DNA of 64,000 nt from contig JAAVDA010000024.1 in assembly GCA_014802045.1 (NCBI GenBank), forward strand, positions 1 through 64,000. Direction: 5' to 3'. This document shows, piece after piece, positions 24,148 to 34,257 of the stretch. This stretch comes from Bacteroides sp. GTDB lineage: Bacteria > Bacteroidota > Bacteroidia > Bacteroidales > Muribaculaceae. A program made the translations under genes and the position numbers. Under the pieces are notes generated by a model that saw only the letters and a list, made by a program, of their open reading frames with translations, was not told the origin of the DNA and did not search any database. The first letter of the stretch is position 1. Each line of letters starts with the position of its first letter.

Positions 24148-24177
24148 CAAAGTTACGCATTTTTTTGAAACTGCAAG
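24148..24177 (-). promoter_or_regulatory. Promoter of the SRP RNA gene
   Basis: On the minus strand CTTG (24174-24177), 18 nt, TAACTTTG (24148-24155), ending a few nucleotides before the predicted RNA 5' end. Confidence 0.65.
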
Positions 24178-24240
24178 CACTCCCGCCAAAAAAAAGTGCT
24201 ATGAGTGTGGAATCGTAGGGTGAAAATAGAAAGTAAGCAT

Positions 24241-24248
24241 TATCTTTG
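24241..24248 (+). promoter_or_regulatory. -7 box of the TPR gene
   Basis: TATCTTTG 34 nt before the ATG at 24283. No TTTG is seen at the expected -33 distance. Confidence 0.45.
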
Positions 24249-24282
24249 CACAATGAATCATGATGCCTAAAACCCAAACCAT

Positions 24283-27267
24283 ATGAATCGCCATTCCATC
24301 CTCACTGCCCTGATGCTCGGCACTGCCTCTGTCGGGGCTGTGGCTCAGATCAACTCGCCCGATGCCACCGGCTATCTGGAGCGCGCACGCGCGATGTTTG
24401 CCGACCGTAACTATACCGGCTGTGCCGATCAGCTCCGTCAGTTCACAAGGCTCTATCCAGCGGCCGCACAGGCTGAGGAGGCTGCGCGCCTGTCGGCTCT
24501 GTCTGCCTTGCACCTCGGTCAGAAAGATGCCCTTGAGCTCATAGATGAATGGCTGGCGGCCTATCCCTCCTCACCGTTCAGACAGTCTATGCTTGCGGCC
24601 AAGGGCGACTACTATTTCACGCGAGGAGAATATGCTGAGGCTCTCGACCGGTATGCGGCGGTAGACGAGACAGCTCTTACCGGCCTGGAGGCCGATGACC
24701 TGATTTATCGCCGGAGCTACAGCTATCTTATGCTTGCGGAGTTCGACAAGGCCCGCGAGGGGTTCAAGCAGTTGCGGGGAGCAACAGGCTATGCCACAGC
24801 AGCCAATTTCTATCTCGGCTATATGGCTTATGCCGAAGGAGAATATCATCTGGCCATGACCTATCTTCCGGAGGCGGCCGGCAATCCGGAGCTCGGACCG
24901 GCAGCCGAATATTATATGGCGCAGATACTTTTTGCGGAGGGCGACTATGAGAGAGCGCTTAATAAAGCTCTGGCCGCGCTGAAGAGCGATGCTGTGCCGC
25001 AGTTTGCTCCCGAAGCCAACCGTGTGGCAGGCGAATCTCTGTTCAATCTCGGCCGCGAGGACGAAGCTGTGGGCTATCTGCGGCGCTATGCGGCGGCCAC
25101 GGATTCGCCCAAACCATCGGCATTCTACATTCTTGGTGTGAGCGAATATAAGCTCGGCAACTATCAGGAGGCAATCGACAAGCTAAGCCGTGTGGCCAAC
25201 TGCGACGATGCTATGGGACAGAGCGCATGCCTGTTTCTGGGGCAAAGCTATGTGCAGACCGGCAACACCGATGGAGCGCTACTGGCCTTTGAGAAAGCCT
25301 ATCGCATGGGCTATGACCGCGAAGTGGCTGAAAGCGCGCTCTATAACTATGCTGTGGCAAAGAGCCGTGGCGGAAGGGTGCCGTTTGGCAATTCGGTGGC
25401 GATGTTTGAAAACTTTCTCCGGCAGTATCCCGACTCGCGCTATGCTCCTGAAGTGCAGGAGTATATTGTGAGCGGCTACATGACCGACAATGACTACGAG
25501 AGCGCTCTGAAAGCAATTGATGCGATGAAGCGCCCCACTCCGGCTGCGATGGCCGCCAAGCAGAGGGCGCTTTTCTCGCTGGGCACGCGCGACTATGCCG
25601 CCGGACGCTACACTCAGGCTCTGCAGCGGTTTGAATCGGCGGCAAGGATTTCGGGAGCCGACAGCGACCTCGTGCGCCAGTCGCTGCTCTGGCAGGGCAA
25701 CTGCCAGTATGAGCTTGACCGCTACGACCGTGCGGCCCGGAGCTTTGCCGAATATATCCGCCAGTCGCCTGCTTCCGACCCGAATATGGCGATAGCACGC
25801 TATGATTTGGCCTATGCGGAGTTTGCGGCGGCCAATTATGCGGCGGCGCTCACTGACTTCCGCCGCCTTATAGATATGAAGCCTGCAGATAAGGCAATGC
25901 TCTCTGACGCATATAACCGCGCGGGCGACTGCCTATATTATAAAAGCGATTTCAGCGGCGCTATGGCTCTCTACGACAAGGCCTATTCCATTGACCCCGA
26001 TGCGGGCGACTATGCTCTCTATCAGCAGGCGGTGATGAAAGGGCTTATGCGCGACCACAAGGGAAAGATTGCGGGCATCGACGATTTAATTGCCCGCTAT
26101 CCCTCATCGGGTCTTATTCCGGCAGCTATGCTTGAGAAGGCCGAGAGCTATGCGGCTCTGGGCGACAACAAAGGTGCGATTGCTGTCTACAATGACCTTA
26201 TAACCACCTATCCCACCACTGCCTATGGACGTAAGGGTCTGCTGCAGCTGGCCATCACATATCAGAGCGGCGGCCGCACGGCCGATGCGCTCGAAGCCTA
26301 CAAGAGTGTTGTGGCGAAATATCCCACCAGCGAGGAAGCCCGTCTGGCTGCCGACGACCTCAAACGCATCTATGCCGACCGTGGTCAGCTGGGTGAGTTT
26401 ACGGCGTTTATGGCCAGTGTGCCCGACGCACCGCAGACCGATCCGTCGGAGCTCGACGCGCTTGCATTCCGCGCGGCCGAAGCCGATTATATAAACAATG
26501 ACCGCACAGAGCGCCTGGAGGCCTATCTGCGCGATTATCCCCATGGCACTCACGAAGCTCAGGCTCTCTATCTTATGGCCGAGGCCGCCAATGCGGCAGG
26601 ACGCACGGATGAGGCTCTCGAACTTTCGAGCCGGCTTATTTCGTCACACCCCGATGCCGATGCCGTGGAAGACGCTCTGCTCATCAAGGCCGAAGCCGAG
26701 CAGTCGCAGGGGAGGGGAGAGGCCGCTCTGGCCACATTCAGACAGCTTGAGAGCCGTGCTGCCGGAGCACGCACATTGCAGAATGCACGCATGGGTGTGA
26801 TGCGTACGGCGATTGCCCTCGGTGAAAATGACGAGGCGCTTGCCGCCGCCGACAAGCTTCTCGCTTCATCGGCTGCCGGACAGACCGAGACCGCCGAGAT
26901 ACGCTTCACCCGCGCTCTCGCCCTTTCGCGCCTCGGTCGCACTCCGGAGGCCGTGAGCGTGTGGACCGATCTCGCTTCTGATCCGACCGAACTCTATGGC
27001 TCGCGTAGCGCTGTGGCTCTTGCCGAAGCCTATCTCGGCGAGGGCAACTATGCCGCAGCTCAGAGTGCCGCCGATGCTCTCATAAATGCCAACCCGCCTC
27101 ATCAATACTGGCTTGCCCGCGGCTTCATTGCCCTGAGCGATGCTCTCCGGGCGCAAGGCAATGAATTTGAGGCCGATGAATATCTTCGCAGCCTGCGTGC
27201 CAACTATCCAGGCACAGAAACCGAGATTTTCGAGATGATAGACTCCCGCTTAGACAAGCAAAACTAA
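24283..27267 (+). CDS. Large periplasmic tetratricopeptide-repeat protein
   Basis: A 994-residue protein with a signal peptide (ILTALMLGTASVGAVAQ) and TPR-type helical repeats over almost its whole length, for example AKGDYYFTRGEYAEALDRYAAVD, AEYYMAQILFAEGDYERALNKALAAL and ARYDLAYAEFAAANYAAALTDFRRLID. Proteins of this sort in Bacteroidetes are thought to be periplasmic or outer-membrane-associated scaffolds. It is followed after 14 nt by a barrel protein gene and is probably cotranscribed with it, suggesting joint action in the envelope. No catalytic motif is visible. Confidence 0.88.
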   Translation: MNRHSILTALMLGTASVGAVAQINSPDATGYLERARAMFADRNYTGCADQLRQFTRLYPAAAQAEEAARLSALSALHLGQKDALELIDEWLAAYPSSPFRQSMLAAKGDYYFTRGEYAEALDRYAAVDETALTGLEADDLIYRRSYSYLMLAEFDKAREGFKQLRGATGYATAANFYLGYMAYAEGEYHLAMTYLPEAAGNPELGPAAEYYMAQILFAEGDYERALNKALAALKSDAVPQFAPEANRVAGESLFNLGREDEAVGYLRRYAAATDSPKPSAFYILGVSEYKLGNYQEAIDKLSRVANCDDAMGQSACLFLGQSYVQTGNTDGALLAFEKAYRMGYDREVAESALYNYAVAKSRGGRVPFGNSVAMFENFLRQYPDSRYAPEVQEYIVSGYMTDNDYESALKAIDAMKRPTPAAMAAKQRALFSLGTRDYAAGRYTQALQRFESAARISGADSDLVRQSLLWQGNCQYELDRYDRAARSFAEYIRQSPASDPNMAIARYDLAYAEFAAANYAAALTDFRRLIDMKPADKAMLSDAYNRAGDCLYYKSDFSGAMALYDKAYSIDPDAGDYALYQQAVMKGLMRDHKGKIAGIDDLIARYPSSGLIPAAMLEKAESYAALGDNKGAIAVYNDLITTYPTTAYGRKGLLQLAITYQSGGRTADALEAYKSVVAKYPTSEEARLAADDLKRIYADRGQLGEFTAFMASVPDAPQTDPSELDALAFRAAEADYINNDRTERLEAYLRDYPHGTHEAQALYLMAEAANAAGRTDEALELSSRLISSHPDADAVEDALLIKAEAEQSQGRGEAALATFRQLESRAAGARTLQNARMGVMRTAIALGENDEALAAADKLLASSAAGQTETAEIRFTRALALSRLGRTPEAVSVWTDLASDPTELYGSRSAVALAEAYLGEGNYAAAQSAADALINANPPHQYWLARGFIALSDALRAQGNEFEADEYLRSLRANYPGTETEIFEMIDSRLDKQN

Positions 27268-27281
27268 AAGCTCCTCGACCA

Positions 27282-29099
27282 ATGATGAAACACCAGCTCA
27301 TTATATCTGCCGCGGCGGCAATCATCATGCCGCTCGCAGGCATGGCTCAGTCGCTCAACAAAGAAATAACCGTGGAGCGCGACATCGTGCCCGAACAGCG
27401 CGAAGCCACCCGCATCGGTTTTACTCCCCGCATCACCCTCCGTCCCGTAGCCCTCAAGCAGCTTTCTTATAGCGAGAACGGCGTAACGGCACAGGTGCCC
27501 GCTTCGATAAGTGTGCTTGACCCCGCGGCTTATGCCGACTCTATCTATGTGTCGCCCTACAAAGGCTATGCCGCAATCGGATTCATGCCCCGCTATAATG
27601 CCGCTCTATCGCTCGGCTACCGTATAATCGAAACCGAGCGGACCCGACTGGGCGCATGGATGCAATATGACGGCACAAGCTATAAGCACACGTTTGGCAA
27701 TCCACCGAGCGGAGAATGTGGAACGGATGAGAGAAAGGAGCTCACCTACAATCGTCACACCGCTACGGCAGCCGTAGATTTCCGGCAGCTTGTAGGGGCT
27801 CGTTCGGCTATAGATTTGGCTCTTGATTACACTTTTGTGCGCTACAGCAATCCGAGCCTCGACCAAATTGTAGATAAATCCTATAATCAGAATATCCACC
27901 GCCTCAATACGGATGCACTCTGGACGTCGGGTTTCAATGATTTGACCTACACTGTGGGTGCCCGCTTCTCGCGGTTTGCCTATGTCAACAGCACTCCGAA
28001 GGCCTTTTTATTAGATTTTATTGACGAGGTGAACAGTCCTACTCGTCCTGTCCGTGAAAGCAATCTGGGTCTAAACGCCTCGCTCCGGGCAGATTTCGAT
28101 GATAATTCTCTCGCCGAGCTTGGGGTCGATTTCTCATCGCTGTCATATAACCAGACCGGCGTGATAACTATGAGTGGCGGTGGAGACATCAACGGGGTTG
28201 AGCTTCCGCGGCCTTATCATCCTATTCTGTCGCAACTCTCCGGCTTCACTACCTGGCTGCTCCGATTCACTCCCCGCTACAGATATGTGACGGGCATAGC
28301 CACGGTAGACCTCGGTGTGAAGATAGACCTCACCCACAATGCCGGCAAGGCGTTCCATATCGCCCCCGATGTAACTCTTGGGCTGAATCCCTCAAGCAAA
28401 TTCTCCGTGAGCTTCCGTGCAGGTGGCGGCGAGGAGCAAAACACTCTCGGTTCGCTCTATGCGGTGAATCCTTATATGGCAAGCCTGTTTGCCTACACAA
28501 ACTCGCATGTGCCCTTCACTCTTGATGCTGAGATGACCGTAGGCCCCTTCTCCGGAGCTTATCTCACCCTATTTGGCGGATATGCGAAGGCCAATGAGTG
28601 GCTGATGCCGGTGTGGAACTATTTCAGCCTGTTCACCTTCAGCCAGTTCACCGCCGAAGACGTGAAAGGATGGCATGCCGGAGTGGCCGCGGGCTATAAA
28701 TGGCGCGATGCTGTCGATGCACGGGTGTCGTTTGAAACCGCTTCACATTCCGACAGCGATCCCTCTTCTGCCTACTATCTCTGGCGCGACAGAGCCAAGT
28801 TTGTGGTAGACGCATCAGTGCGTGTAACCCCCATCTCTCCCCTCGATATCACCCTTGGCTATAATCTGCGCAGCAAGCGCCAGATTAAGTATGTTTCGGA
28901 GACTGTAAACGCCTCACCCTACTTCTTCCAGTCTGTTGGGTCGGTGTCAAACCTCTCGGTCGGAGCCTCATGGCGCTTCACTCCGCAGTTCACCGTTTTC
29001 CTTAAAGGAGAAAATCTGCTCAACCACGATTATTCCCTCCTGAGCCTTATCCCGGCACAAGGCCTCACCGGCCTGGCCGGTCTCTCCTATAAATTCTGA
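27282..29099 (+). CDS. Outer-membrane beta-barrel protein (TonB-receptor-like, no plug)
   Basis: A 605-residue protein with a signal peptide (IISAAAAIIMPLAGMAQ) and alternating amphipathic strands through to a C-terminal LKGENLLNHDYSLLSLIPAQGLTGLAGLSYKF, which ends in an aromatic residue as barrel proteins do. There is no plug domain, although the C-terminal LKGENLLNHDY resembles the end of TonB-dependent receptors. Two adjacent ATG codons (27282, 27285) are possible starts. Coupling to the preceding TPR gene (14-nt gap) and to the mannosyltransferase gene (2-nt gap) points to one operon. Its cargo is unknown. Confidence 0.78.
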   Translation: MMKHQLIISAAAAIIMPLAGMAQSLNKEITVERDIVPEQREATRIGFTPRITLRPVALKQLSYSENGVTAQVPASISVLDPAAYADSIYVSPYKGYAAIGFMPRYNAALSLGYRIIETERTRLGAWMQYDGTSYKHTFGNPPSGECGTDERKELTYNRHTATAAVDFRQLVGARSAIDLALDYTFVRYSNPSLDQIVDKSYNQNIHRLNTDALWTSGFNDLTYTVGARFSRFAYVNSTPKAFLLDFIDEVNSPTRPVRESNLGLNASLRADFDDNSLAELGVDFSSLSYNQTGVITMSGGGDINGVELPRPYHPILSQLSGFTTWLLRFTPRYRYVTGIATVDLGVKIDLTHNAGKAFHIAPDVTLGLNPSSKFSVSFRAGGGEEQNTLGSLYAVNPYMASLFAYTNSHVPFTLDAEMTVGPFSGAYLTLFGGYAKANEWLMPVWNYFSLFTFSQFTAEDVKGWHAGVAAGYKWRDAVDARVSFETASHSDSDPSSAYYLWRDRAKFVVDASVRVTPISPLDITLGYNLRSKRQIKYVSETVNASPYFFQSVGSVSNLSVGASWRFTPQFTVFLKGENLLNHDYSLLSLIPAQGLTGLAGLSYKF

Positions 29100-29101
29100 C
29101 G

Positions 29102-29860
29102 ATGGAGAAATCAGACAGCATAGTAATAATACCCACCTACAACGAGTGTGAGAACGCGGCGGCCATAATAGAGGCTGTGCTCTCACAGCCCCATCGCTTC
29201 GATGTGCTCGTGATAGACGACGGGTCGCCCGATGGCACGGCGGCCATAGTGCGTGGAAAAATCGAAGAGCATCCGGGTCGTGTGCACCTCATTGAGCGTG
29301 AAGGCAAGCAGGGGCTCGGCACAGCCTATCTCACCGGTTTCCGATGGGCTCTTGACCATAGCTATGAGTATATCTTCGAGATGGATGCCGACTTTTCCCA
29401 CAATCCGGCCGACCTCAACGCCCTCTACAAGGCTTGCGCTGAAGATGGAGCGGATGTGGCGGTAGGTTCGCGCTATGTGACCGGTGTCAATGTGGTCAAC
29501 TGGCCTATGGGTAGGGTGCTTATGTCATATTATGCCTCGGCCTATGTGAGAATTGTCACCGGCCTGCCGGTGAGAGACACCACCGCCGGATTCGTGTGCT
29601 ATCGTGCGCGGGTGCTTAGAGCCATGGACCTCGACAATGTGCGCTTCAAGGGCTATGCCTTCCAGATAGAGATGAAATTTACCGCTTATAAATATGGCTT
29701 CCGGATTGTAGAGGTGCCGATTGTGTTTGTCAACCGTGTGCTTGGCACGAGCAAGATGAACAGTGGCATTTTCAGCGAGGCATTTCTCGGAGTGCTGAGA
29801 CTCAAACTCGGAAGCATGCTGAAAAAATATCCTGACTATGGATCACGCAAAGACTCCTGA
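29102..29860 (+). CDS. Polyprenol-phosphate mannosyltransferase (DPM1-like GT2)
   Basis: A 252-residue family 2 glycosyltransferase transferring a sugar, typically mannose from GDP-mannose, to polyprenyl phosphate at the inner membrane. Motifs are IVIIPTYNECENAAAII, VLVIDDGSPDGTA, EMDADFSHNP (metal-binding DAD) and TGVNVVNWPMGRVLMSYYASAYVR, with RDTTAGFVCYR downstream. All are typical of bacterial DPM synthases without C-terminal membrane helices. The gene starts 2 nt after the barrel gene, and its last 23 nt overlap pyrC in another frame. Confidence 0.93.
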   Translation: MEKSDSIVIIPTYNECENAAAIIEAVLSQPHRFDVLVIDDGSPDGTAAIVRGKIEEHPGRVHLIEREGKQGLGTAYLTGFRWALDHSYEYIFEMDADFSHNPADLNALYKACAEDGADVAVGSRYVTGVNVVNWPMGRVLMSYYASAYVRIVTGLPVRDTTAGFVCYRARVLRAMDLDNVRFKGYAFQIEMKFTAYKYGFRIVEVPIVFVNRVLGTSKMNSGIFSEAFLGVLRLKLGSMLKKYPDYGSRKDS

Positions 29861-31205
29861 CTCCACTCTGCTCCACAATGTGCGCATGGTCAATGAAGGC
29901 ACCCTTACCCACGGGTGGCTTCTGATCGAAGGACAGTTTATAGCCGCGCTTGGCCCCGGCGAGCCGGATGCGGATGTGAGTGCGCGTGCGGCAGTGGTCG
30001 TCAATGGCAATGGACGCCTGCTTCTGCCAGGAGCGATAGATGAGCATGTGCATTTCCGCGATCCGGGGCTGACCCATAAGGCGGATATGGCCACGGAGAG
30101 CCGTGCGGCTGTGGCCGGTGGTGTCACTTCGTTTATCGATATGCCCAACACGGTGCCTATGAGTGTGACCCGCGTGGCAGTCGAGGAAAAGATGGCCCGT
30201 GCGGCTGAAGTGTCTGTGGCCAACTACGGCTTCTTTATCGGAGCCACAAACGACAATATCGCCGAACTTCTCGCGGCAGACTATTCACGCATAGCCGGAG
30301 TGAAACTGTTTCTGGGCTCCTCTACAGGCAATATGCTTGTTGACAGCGAGTCCACAATATCAAGACTTTTCAGGGAGGTTCCGGCTCTGATTGCAGTCCA
30401 TGCCGAAGACGAAGCAACAGTGAAGCGATGCAGGGCTGAGGTGATTTCCACCTATGGCGATGAGCCGCCTATTGCCGCTCATCCGCTCATCCGTTCGCGC
30501 GAGGCTTGTGTGAAGGCCACCCGTCTTGCAGTAGAGACTGCACGTGCCACCGGAGCGCGCCTCCATGTGCTCCATATATCCACAGCCTCCGAGCTCGAAT
30601 TTTTCTCTCCCGGCCCGGTTGAAGATAAGCGTATCACAGCCGAAACCTGTCCGCAATATCTTATTTTTTCCGACGAAGACTATCCTCGGCTTGGTGCGCG
30701 CATAAAATGCAATCCTGCTATTAAAAGCGCCGCCGACCGCGCTGCTCTTCTTCAGGCTCTGGCAAGCGGAGTGATAGATGTGATAGCCACAGACCATGCT
30801 CCCCACCTGCTCAGGGAGAAGGAGGGAAATGCCCTGACAGCCGTGTCGGGCATGCCGATGATACAGTTTTCGCTCCCATCCATGCTCACCCTCGCCCGCC
30901 GGGGAGTGATGACTCTCCCGGAGGTTGTGGAGAAGATGGCTCATAATCCAGCAAAGATATTCGGCATTGACCGGCGTGGATTTCTTCGCGAGGGATATTA
31001 TGCCGACCTCACGCTGGTCGACGACTTGTGTGAGCCCTTTGAAGTGACCTCTGATATGGTGCTTTCGCGCTGTGGATGGAGCCCGCTCGAAGGTGGCACA
31101 CTGACCGCTAAAGTGGAACAGACATGGGTCAACGGCACCCTTGTGTTCTCCAACGGGAATCTGACGGGGTCGGCTCCCGCGCTTCCCCTGCTTTTCAGAA
31201 GGTAA
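29838..31205 (+). CDS. pyrC: Dihydroorotase
   Basis: Catalyses cyclisation of carbamoyl-aspartate to dihydroorotate in pyrimidine synthesis. The 455-residue class I enzyme has the metal-binding DEHVHFRDPGLTHKADM, the metal-bridging Lys region GVKLFLGSSTG, the substrate-binding HVLHIST and the catalytic Asp in IATDHAPH. The ATG at 29838 overlaps the mannosyltransferase gene by 23 nt; a later start would remove the first strand of the fold. It is translationally coupled to its upstream neighbour, with no metabolic link between them. Confidence 0.95.
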   Translation: MDHAKTPDSTLLHNVRMVNEGTLTHGWLLIEGQFIAALGPGEPDADVSARAAVVVNGNGRLLLPGAIDEHVHFRDPGLTHKADMATESRAAVAGGVTSFIDMPNTVPMSVTRVAVEEKMARAAEVSVANYGFFIGATNDNIAELLAADYSRIAGVKLFLGSSTGNMLVDSESTISRLFREVPALIAVHAEDEATVKRCRAEVISTYGDEPPIAAHPLIRSREACVKATRLAVETARATGARLHVLHISTASELEFFSPGPVEDKRITAETCPQYLIFSDEDYPRLGARIKCNPAIKSAADRAALLQALASGVIDVIATDHAPHLLREKEGNALTAVSGMPMIQFSLPSMLTLARRGVMTLPEVVEKMAHNPAKIFGIDRRGFLREGYYADLTLVDDLCEPFEVTSDMVLSRCGWSPLEGGTLTAKVEQTWVNGTLVFSNGNLTGSAPALPLLFRR

Positions 31206-31220
31206 AAATCGGGGGCAACG

Positions 31221-31252
31221 GTTGTAATTGTGATAAATATTCGATACCTTTG
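31221..31252 (+). promoter_or_regulatory. Promoter of korAB
   Basis: GTTG (31221-31224), a 20-nt spacer and TACCTTTG (31245-31252). The leader to the ATG at 31321 is about 60 nt. Confidence 0.6.
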
Positions 31253-31320
31253 CCCCGAAATGCAAAATAATACCGTTTCAGACCTTAAAGTAATAACCTT
31301 TTTGTGCAAAATATAGAGAT

Positions 31321-33174
31321 ATGTTAGAAGCGACTAATGTGAAGACGCTCGACAAAGTGGTGGTGCGCTTCTCAGGCGATTCCGGCGATGGAATGCAGCT
31401 TGTAGGCAATATATTCACCAACGTGTCGGCCGGTATCGGCAACCAGGTGTCCACTTTCCCCGATTATCCCGCTGAAATCCGTGCTCCCCAGGGTTCGCTG
31501 GGTGGTGTTTCAGGCTTCCAGGTGAGTGTCGGAACGAATGTTCACACTCCCGGCGACAGCTGCGATGTGCTCGTAGCTATGAATCCGGCGGCCCTGAAGC
31601 AGAATGTGAAATACGTGAAAGACGGCGGGGTGATTATCGTAGATATTGATTCGTTTAAGGAAGCAGATCTCCGCAAAGCCCAGTTTGTCACCGACGATCC
31701 CTTCAAGGAACTCGGCATCAAGGCTCAGGTGCTTGAGGTGCCTGTCACAAACCTTACAAAAGAAGCTCTTGCCGACAGCGGACTCGACAACAAGAGCATC
31801 CTGAAGTGTCGCAATATCTTCTGTCTCGGCCTTGTGTGCTGGCTGTTCGACCGCCCGCTCGAAAGCGCGCTTCAGTTCCTTCGCCGCAAATTTGCCAAGA
31901 AACCCGCTATTTTCGAGGCTAACTCAAAGGTGATCAATGCCGGCTACAACTACGGCAACAATATCCACGCTTCGGTTTCCACCTATCGCATTGAGTCAGA
32001 ACCCGCCCGTCCGGGCATCTACACCGACATCAACGGCAACACCGCCACCGCGTGGGGTCTCATAATGGCTTCCGAAAAGAGCGGACGCCCGCTTTTCCTC
32101 GGCAGTTATCCCATCACTCCGGCCACAGATATTCTTCATGAACTCGCCAAGCGCAAGGACCTTGGAGTGAAAGCGCTCCAGATGGAAGATGAAATCGCAG
32201 GTGTGTGCTCGGCAATCGGTGCTTCGTTTGCCGGAAATCTGGCCGTTACTTCCACCTCCGGTCCCGGTCTCGCCCTGAAGAGCGAGGGTATCGGTCTGGC
32301 GGTTATCGCAGAGCTCCCGCTGGTGGTTATCGATGTGCAGCGTGGCGGACCCTCCACCGGACTTCCCACCAAGACAGAGCAGACAGATCTCATGCAGGCG
32401 CTCTATGGCCGCAACGGCGAGTCGCCTGTGGTAGTCGTGGCTCCCGCCACTCCAACCGACTGCTTTACTATGGCATTTGAAGCATCGCGCATTGCTATCG
32501 AGCATATGACCCCGGTGATACTCCTCACAGATGCCTTTATCGGCAATGGCTCATCGGCTTGGCGCATACCCGAGGCCGACGAATATCCTGAAATCAAGCC
32601 CCGCTATATCACTCCCGATAAGGCTTCTGAAATAGGATGGCGTCCTTACACCCGCGACGAACAGACAAAGGTGCGCTACTGGGCTATTCCAGGCACCGAA
32701 GGTCTGACCCATCGTCTGGGCGGTCTTGAGAAGGATTACAACACCGGAGCCATCTCTACCGATCCTGTAAACCATGAGAAGATGGTCTATACCCGTCGTG
32801 AAAAGGTTGCCCGCATAGCCGACGATATCCCCGCCCTCGAAGTGCTCTGCAATAAGGATGCCGACACCCTCCTTCTCGGTTGGGGTGGCACATACGGCCA
32901 TCTGCGCACCGCCGCTCAGGAGCTCGACTGCGAGGGAGTGCCTATGGCATTCACACAGTTCCGCTACATCAATCCTCTGCCTGCCAACACGGGTGAAGTG
33001 CTCCGCCGCTATAAAAAGGTGATTGTAGCCGAGCTCAACACCGGCCAGTTTGCCGACTATCTTCAGGCTCGCTTCCCTGATGTGCGCATAGAGCGCATCA
33101 ACAAGGTGCAGGGACAGCCCTTCCTTGTGAGCGAGGTGAAACAACGCGTTATCGAAATCATCAATAAAGACTGA
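31321..33174 (+). CDS. korA: 2-oxoglutarate:ferredoxin oxidoreductase, fused gamma-alpha subunit
   Basis: A 617-residue subunit that oxidatively decarboxylates a 2-oxo acid, probably 2-oxoglutarate, to the acyl-CoA with reduction of ferredoxin. Residues 1-190 form the gamma domain (VVRFSGDSGDGMQLVGNIFT). The alpha domain follows (GSYPITPATDILHELAKR, MEDEIAGVCSAIGASFAGNLAVTSTSGPG, QRGGPSTGLPTKTEQ). The C-terminal domain includes LLLGWGGTYGHLRTAAQEL. The fusion of gamma and alpha is the usual form in Bacteroidetes. It forms an operon with korB, 8 nt downstream. The enzyme supplies succinyl-CoA in the anaerobic partial TCA cycle. Confidence 0.93.
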   Translation: MLEATNVKTLDKVVVRFSGDSGDGMQLVGNIFTNVSAGIGNQVSTFPDYPAEIRAPQGSLGGVSGFQVSVGTNVHTPGDSCDVLVAMNPAALKQNVKYVKDGGVIIVDIDSFKEADLRKAQFVTDDPFKELGIKAQVLEVPVTNLTKEALADSGLDNKSILKCRNIFCLGLVCWLFDRPLESALQFLRRKFAKKPAIFEANSKVINAGYNYGNNIHASVSTYRIESEPARPGIYTDINGNTATAWGLIMASEKSGRPLFLGSYPITPATDILHELAKRKDLGVKALQMEDEIAGVCSAIGASFAGNLAVTSTSGPGLALKSEGIGLAVIAELPLVVIDVQRGGPSTGLPTKTEQTDLMQALYGRNGESPVVVVAPATPTDCFTMAFEASRIAIEHMTPVILLTDAFIGNGSSAWRIPEADEYPEIKPRYITPDKASEIGWRPYTRDEQTKVRYWAIPGTEGLTHRLGGLEKDYNTGAISTDPVNHEKMVYTRREKVARIADDIPALEVLCNKDADTLLLGWGGTYGHLRTAAQELDCEGVPMAFTQFRYINPLPANTGEVLRRYKKVIVAELNTGQFADYLQARFPDVRIERINKVQGQPFLVSEVKQRVIEIINKD

Positions 33175-33182
33175 CCATCACC

Positions 33183-34205
33183 ATGCAACAGACCGATACC
33201 CCTACATATACAGCCGCCGACTATAAGAGCGACCAGCCCGTGCGCTGGTGTCCGGGTTGCGGCGACCACGCCATCCTCAATTCTCTTCACAAGGCTATGG
33301 CAACTCTGGGAGTTCCTCCGCACCTCACAGCCGTAATCTCCGGCATAGGATGCTCTTCGCGTCTCCCTTATTATATGAACACCTATGGTTTCCACACCAT
33401 CCACGGACGCGCGGCCGCAATAGCCACCGGCTTCAAGGTCGCAAATCCGCAGATGACTGTCTGGCAGGTGTCTGGCGATGGCGACGGACTCGCCATCGGA
33501 GGCAACCACTTCATCCATGCCGTGCGTCGCAATATCGATATCAACATGATGCTTCTCAACAACAAGATCTACGGTCTCACCAAGGGACAGTATTCCCCCA
33601 CGAGCGCCCGTGGTTTTGTGTCGAAGTCATCACCCTACGGCACCACCGAAGATCCCTTCATTCCGGCCGAACTCGTGTTTGGCGCACGCGGCAATTTCTT
33701 TGCCCGCACCATCGACGTAGAGCTCCAGATCTCTCAGGAAGTGCTCGTGGCCGCCGCACGCCATAAAGGCACATCGGTGGTCGAGATTCTGCAAAACTGT
33801 GTGATTTACAATAACGGCATCCACAACTTCATCACCGACCGCGAGCACCGCGCAGAGCGTACGATACATCTCGTTGACGGACAGAAAATGCTCTTCGGCA
33901 AGAACAATGAGCGTGGCCTCGTGCAGGATGGATTCCTGCTCAAAGCTGTTGAGATTGGCAAGGACGGTTATACCATCGACGATGTGCTCGTGCACGACGC
34001 CCACACCAAGAGTAATTTCCTCCACCAGCAGCTCGCCATGATGGATGGCACTGATCTGCCTCTCGCAATCGGTGTGATCCGCGATGTGGAAAGCCCTGTC
34101 TACAATGAGGAAATCGAGGCTCAGGTCTCAACCGTGCGTGCCTCGAAGGGCTTCGACAGCCTTCGTTCAATGATTCTCGCAGGCGAGACCTGGGAAGTGA
34201 AGTGA
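33183..34205 (+). CDS. korB: 2-oxoglutarate:ferredoxin oxidoreductase, beta subunit
   Basis: The 340-residue thiamine-diphosphate-binding partner of KorA. The CPGCGDHAIL and GIGCSSRLPYY segments carry Cys residues that bind the [4Fe-4S] cluster. SGDGDGLAIGGNHFIHAVRRNIDINMMLLNN is the ThDP/Mg signature (GDG-x25-NN), followed by YGLTKGQYSPTS. It is cytoplasmic and cotranscribed with korA. No separate ferredoxin-like delta subunit gene follows, so electrons go to a free ferredoxin. Confidence 0.94.
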   Translation: MQQTDTPTYTAADYKSDQPVRWCPGCGDHAILNSLHKAMATLGVPPHLTAVISGIGCSSRLPYYMNTYGFHTIHGRAAAIATGFKVANPQMTVWQVSGDGDGLAIGGNHFIHAVRRNIDINMMLLNNKIYGLTKGQYSPTSARGFVSKSSPYGTTEDPFIPAELVFGARGNFFARTIDVELQISQEVLVAAARHKGTSVVEILQNCVIYNNGIHNFITDREHRAERTIHLVDGQKMLFGKNNERGLVQDGFLLKAVEIGKDGYTIDDVLVHDAHTKSNFLHQQLAMMDGTDLPLAIGVIRDVESPVYNEEIEAQVSTVRASKGFDSLRSMILAGETWEVK

Positions 34206-34257
34206 TTGAACCTCTCGTCTCATCTGAATGTTTTATTGTCTGAATAAACTCCGACCT

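Noticed and set aside
27828-27840. TACACTTTTGTGC, close to the variant operator
   Set aside because: It lies deep inside the coding sequence of the barrel protein with no promoter nearby; a chance match.
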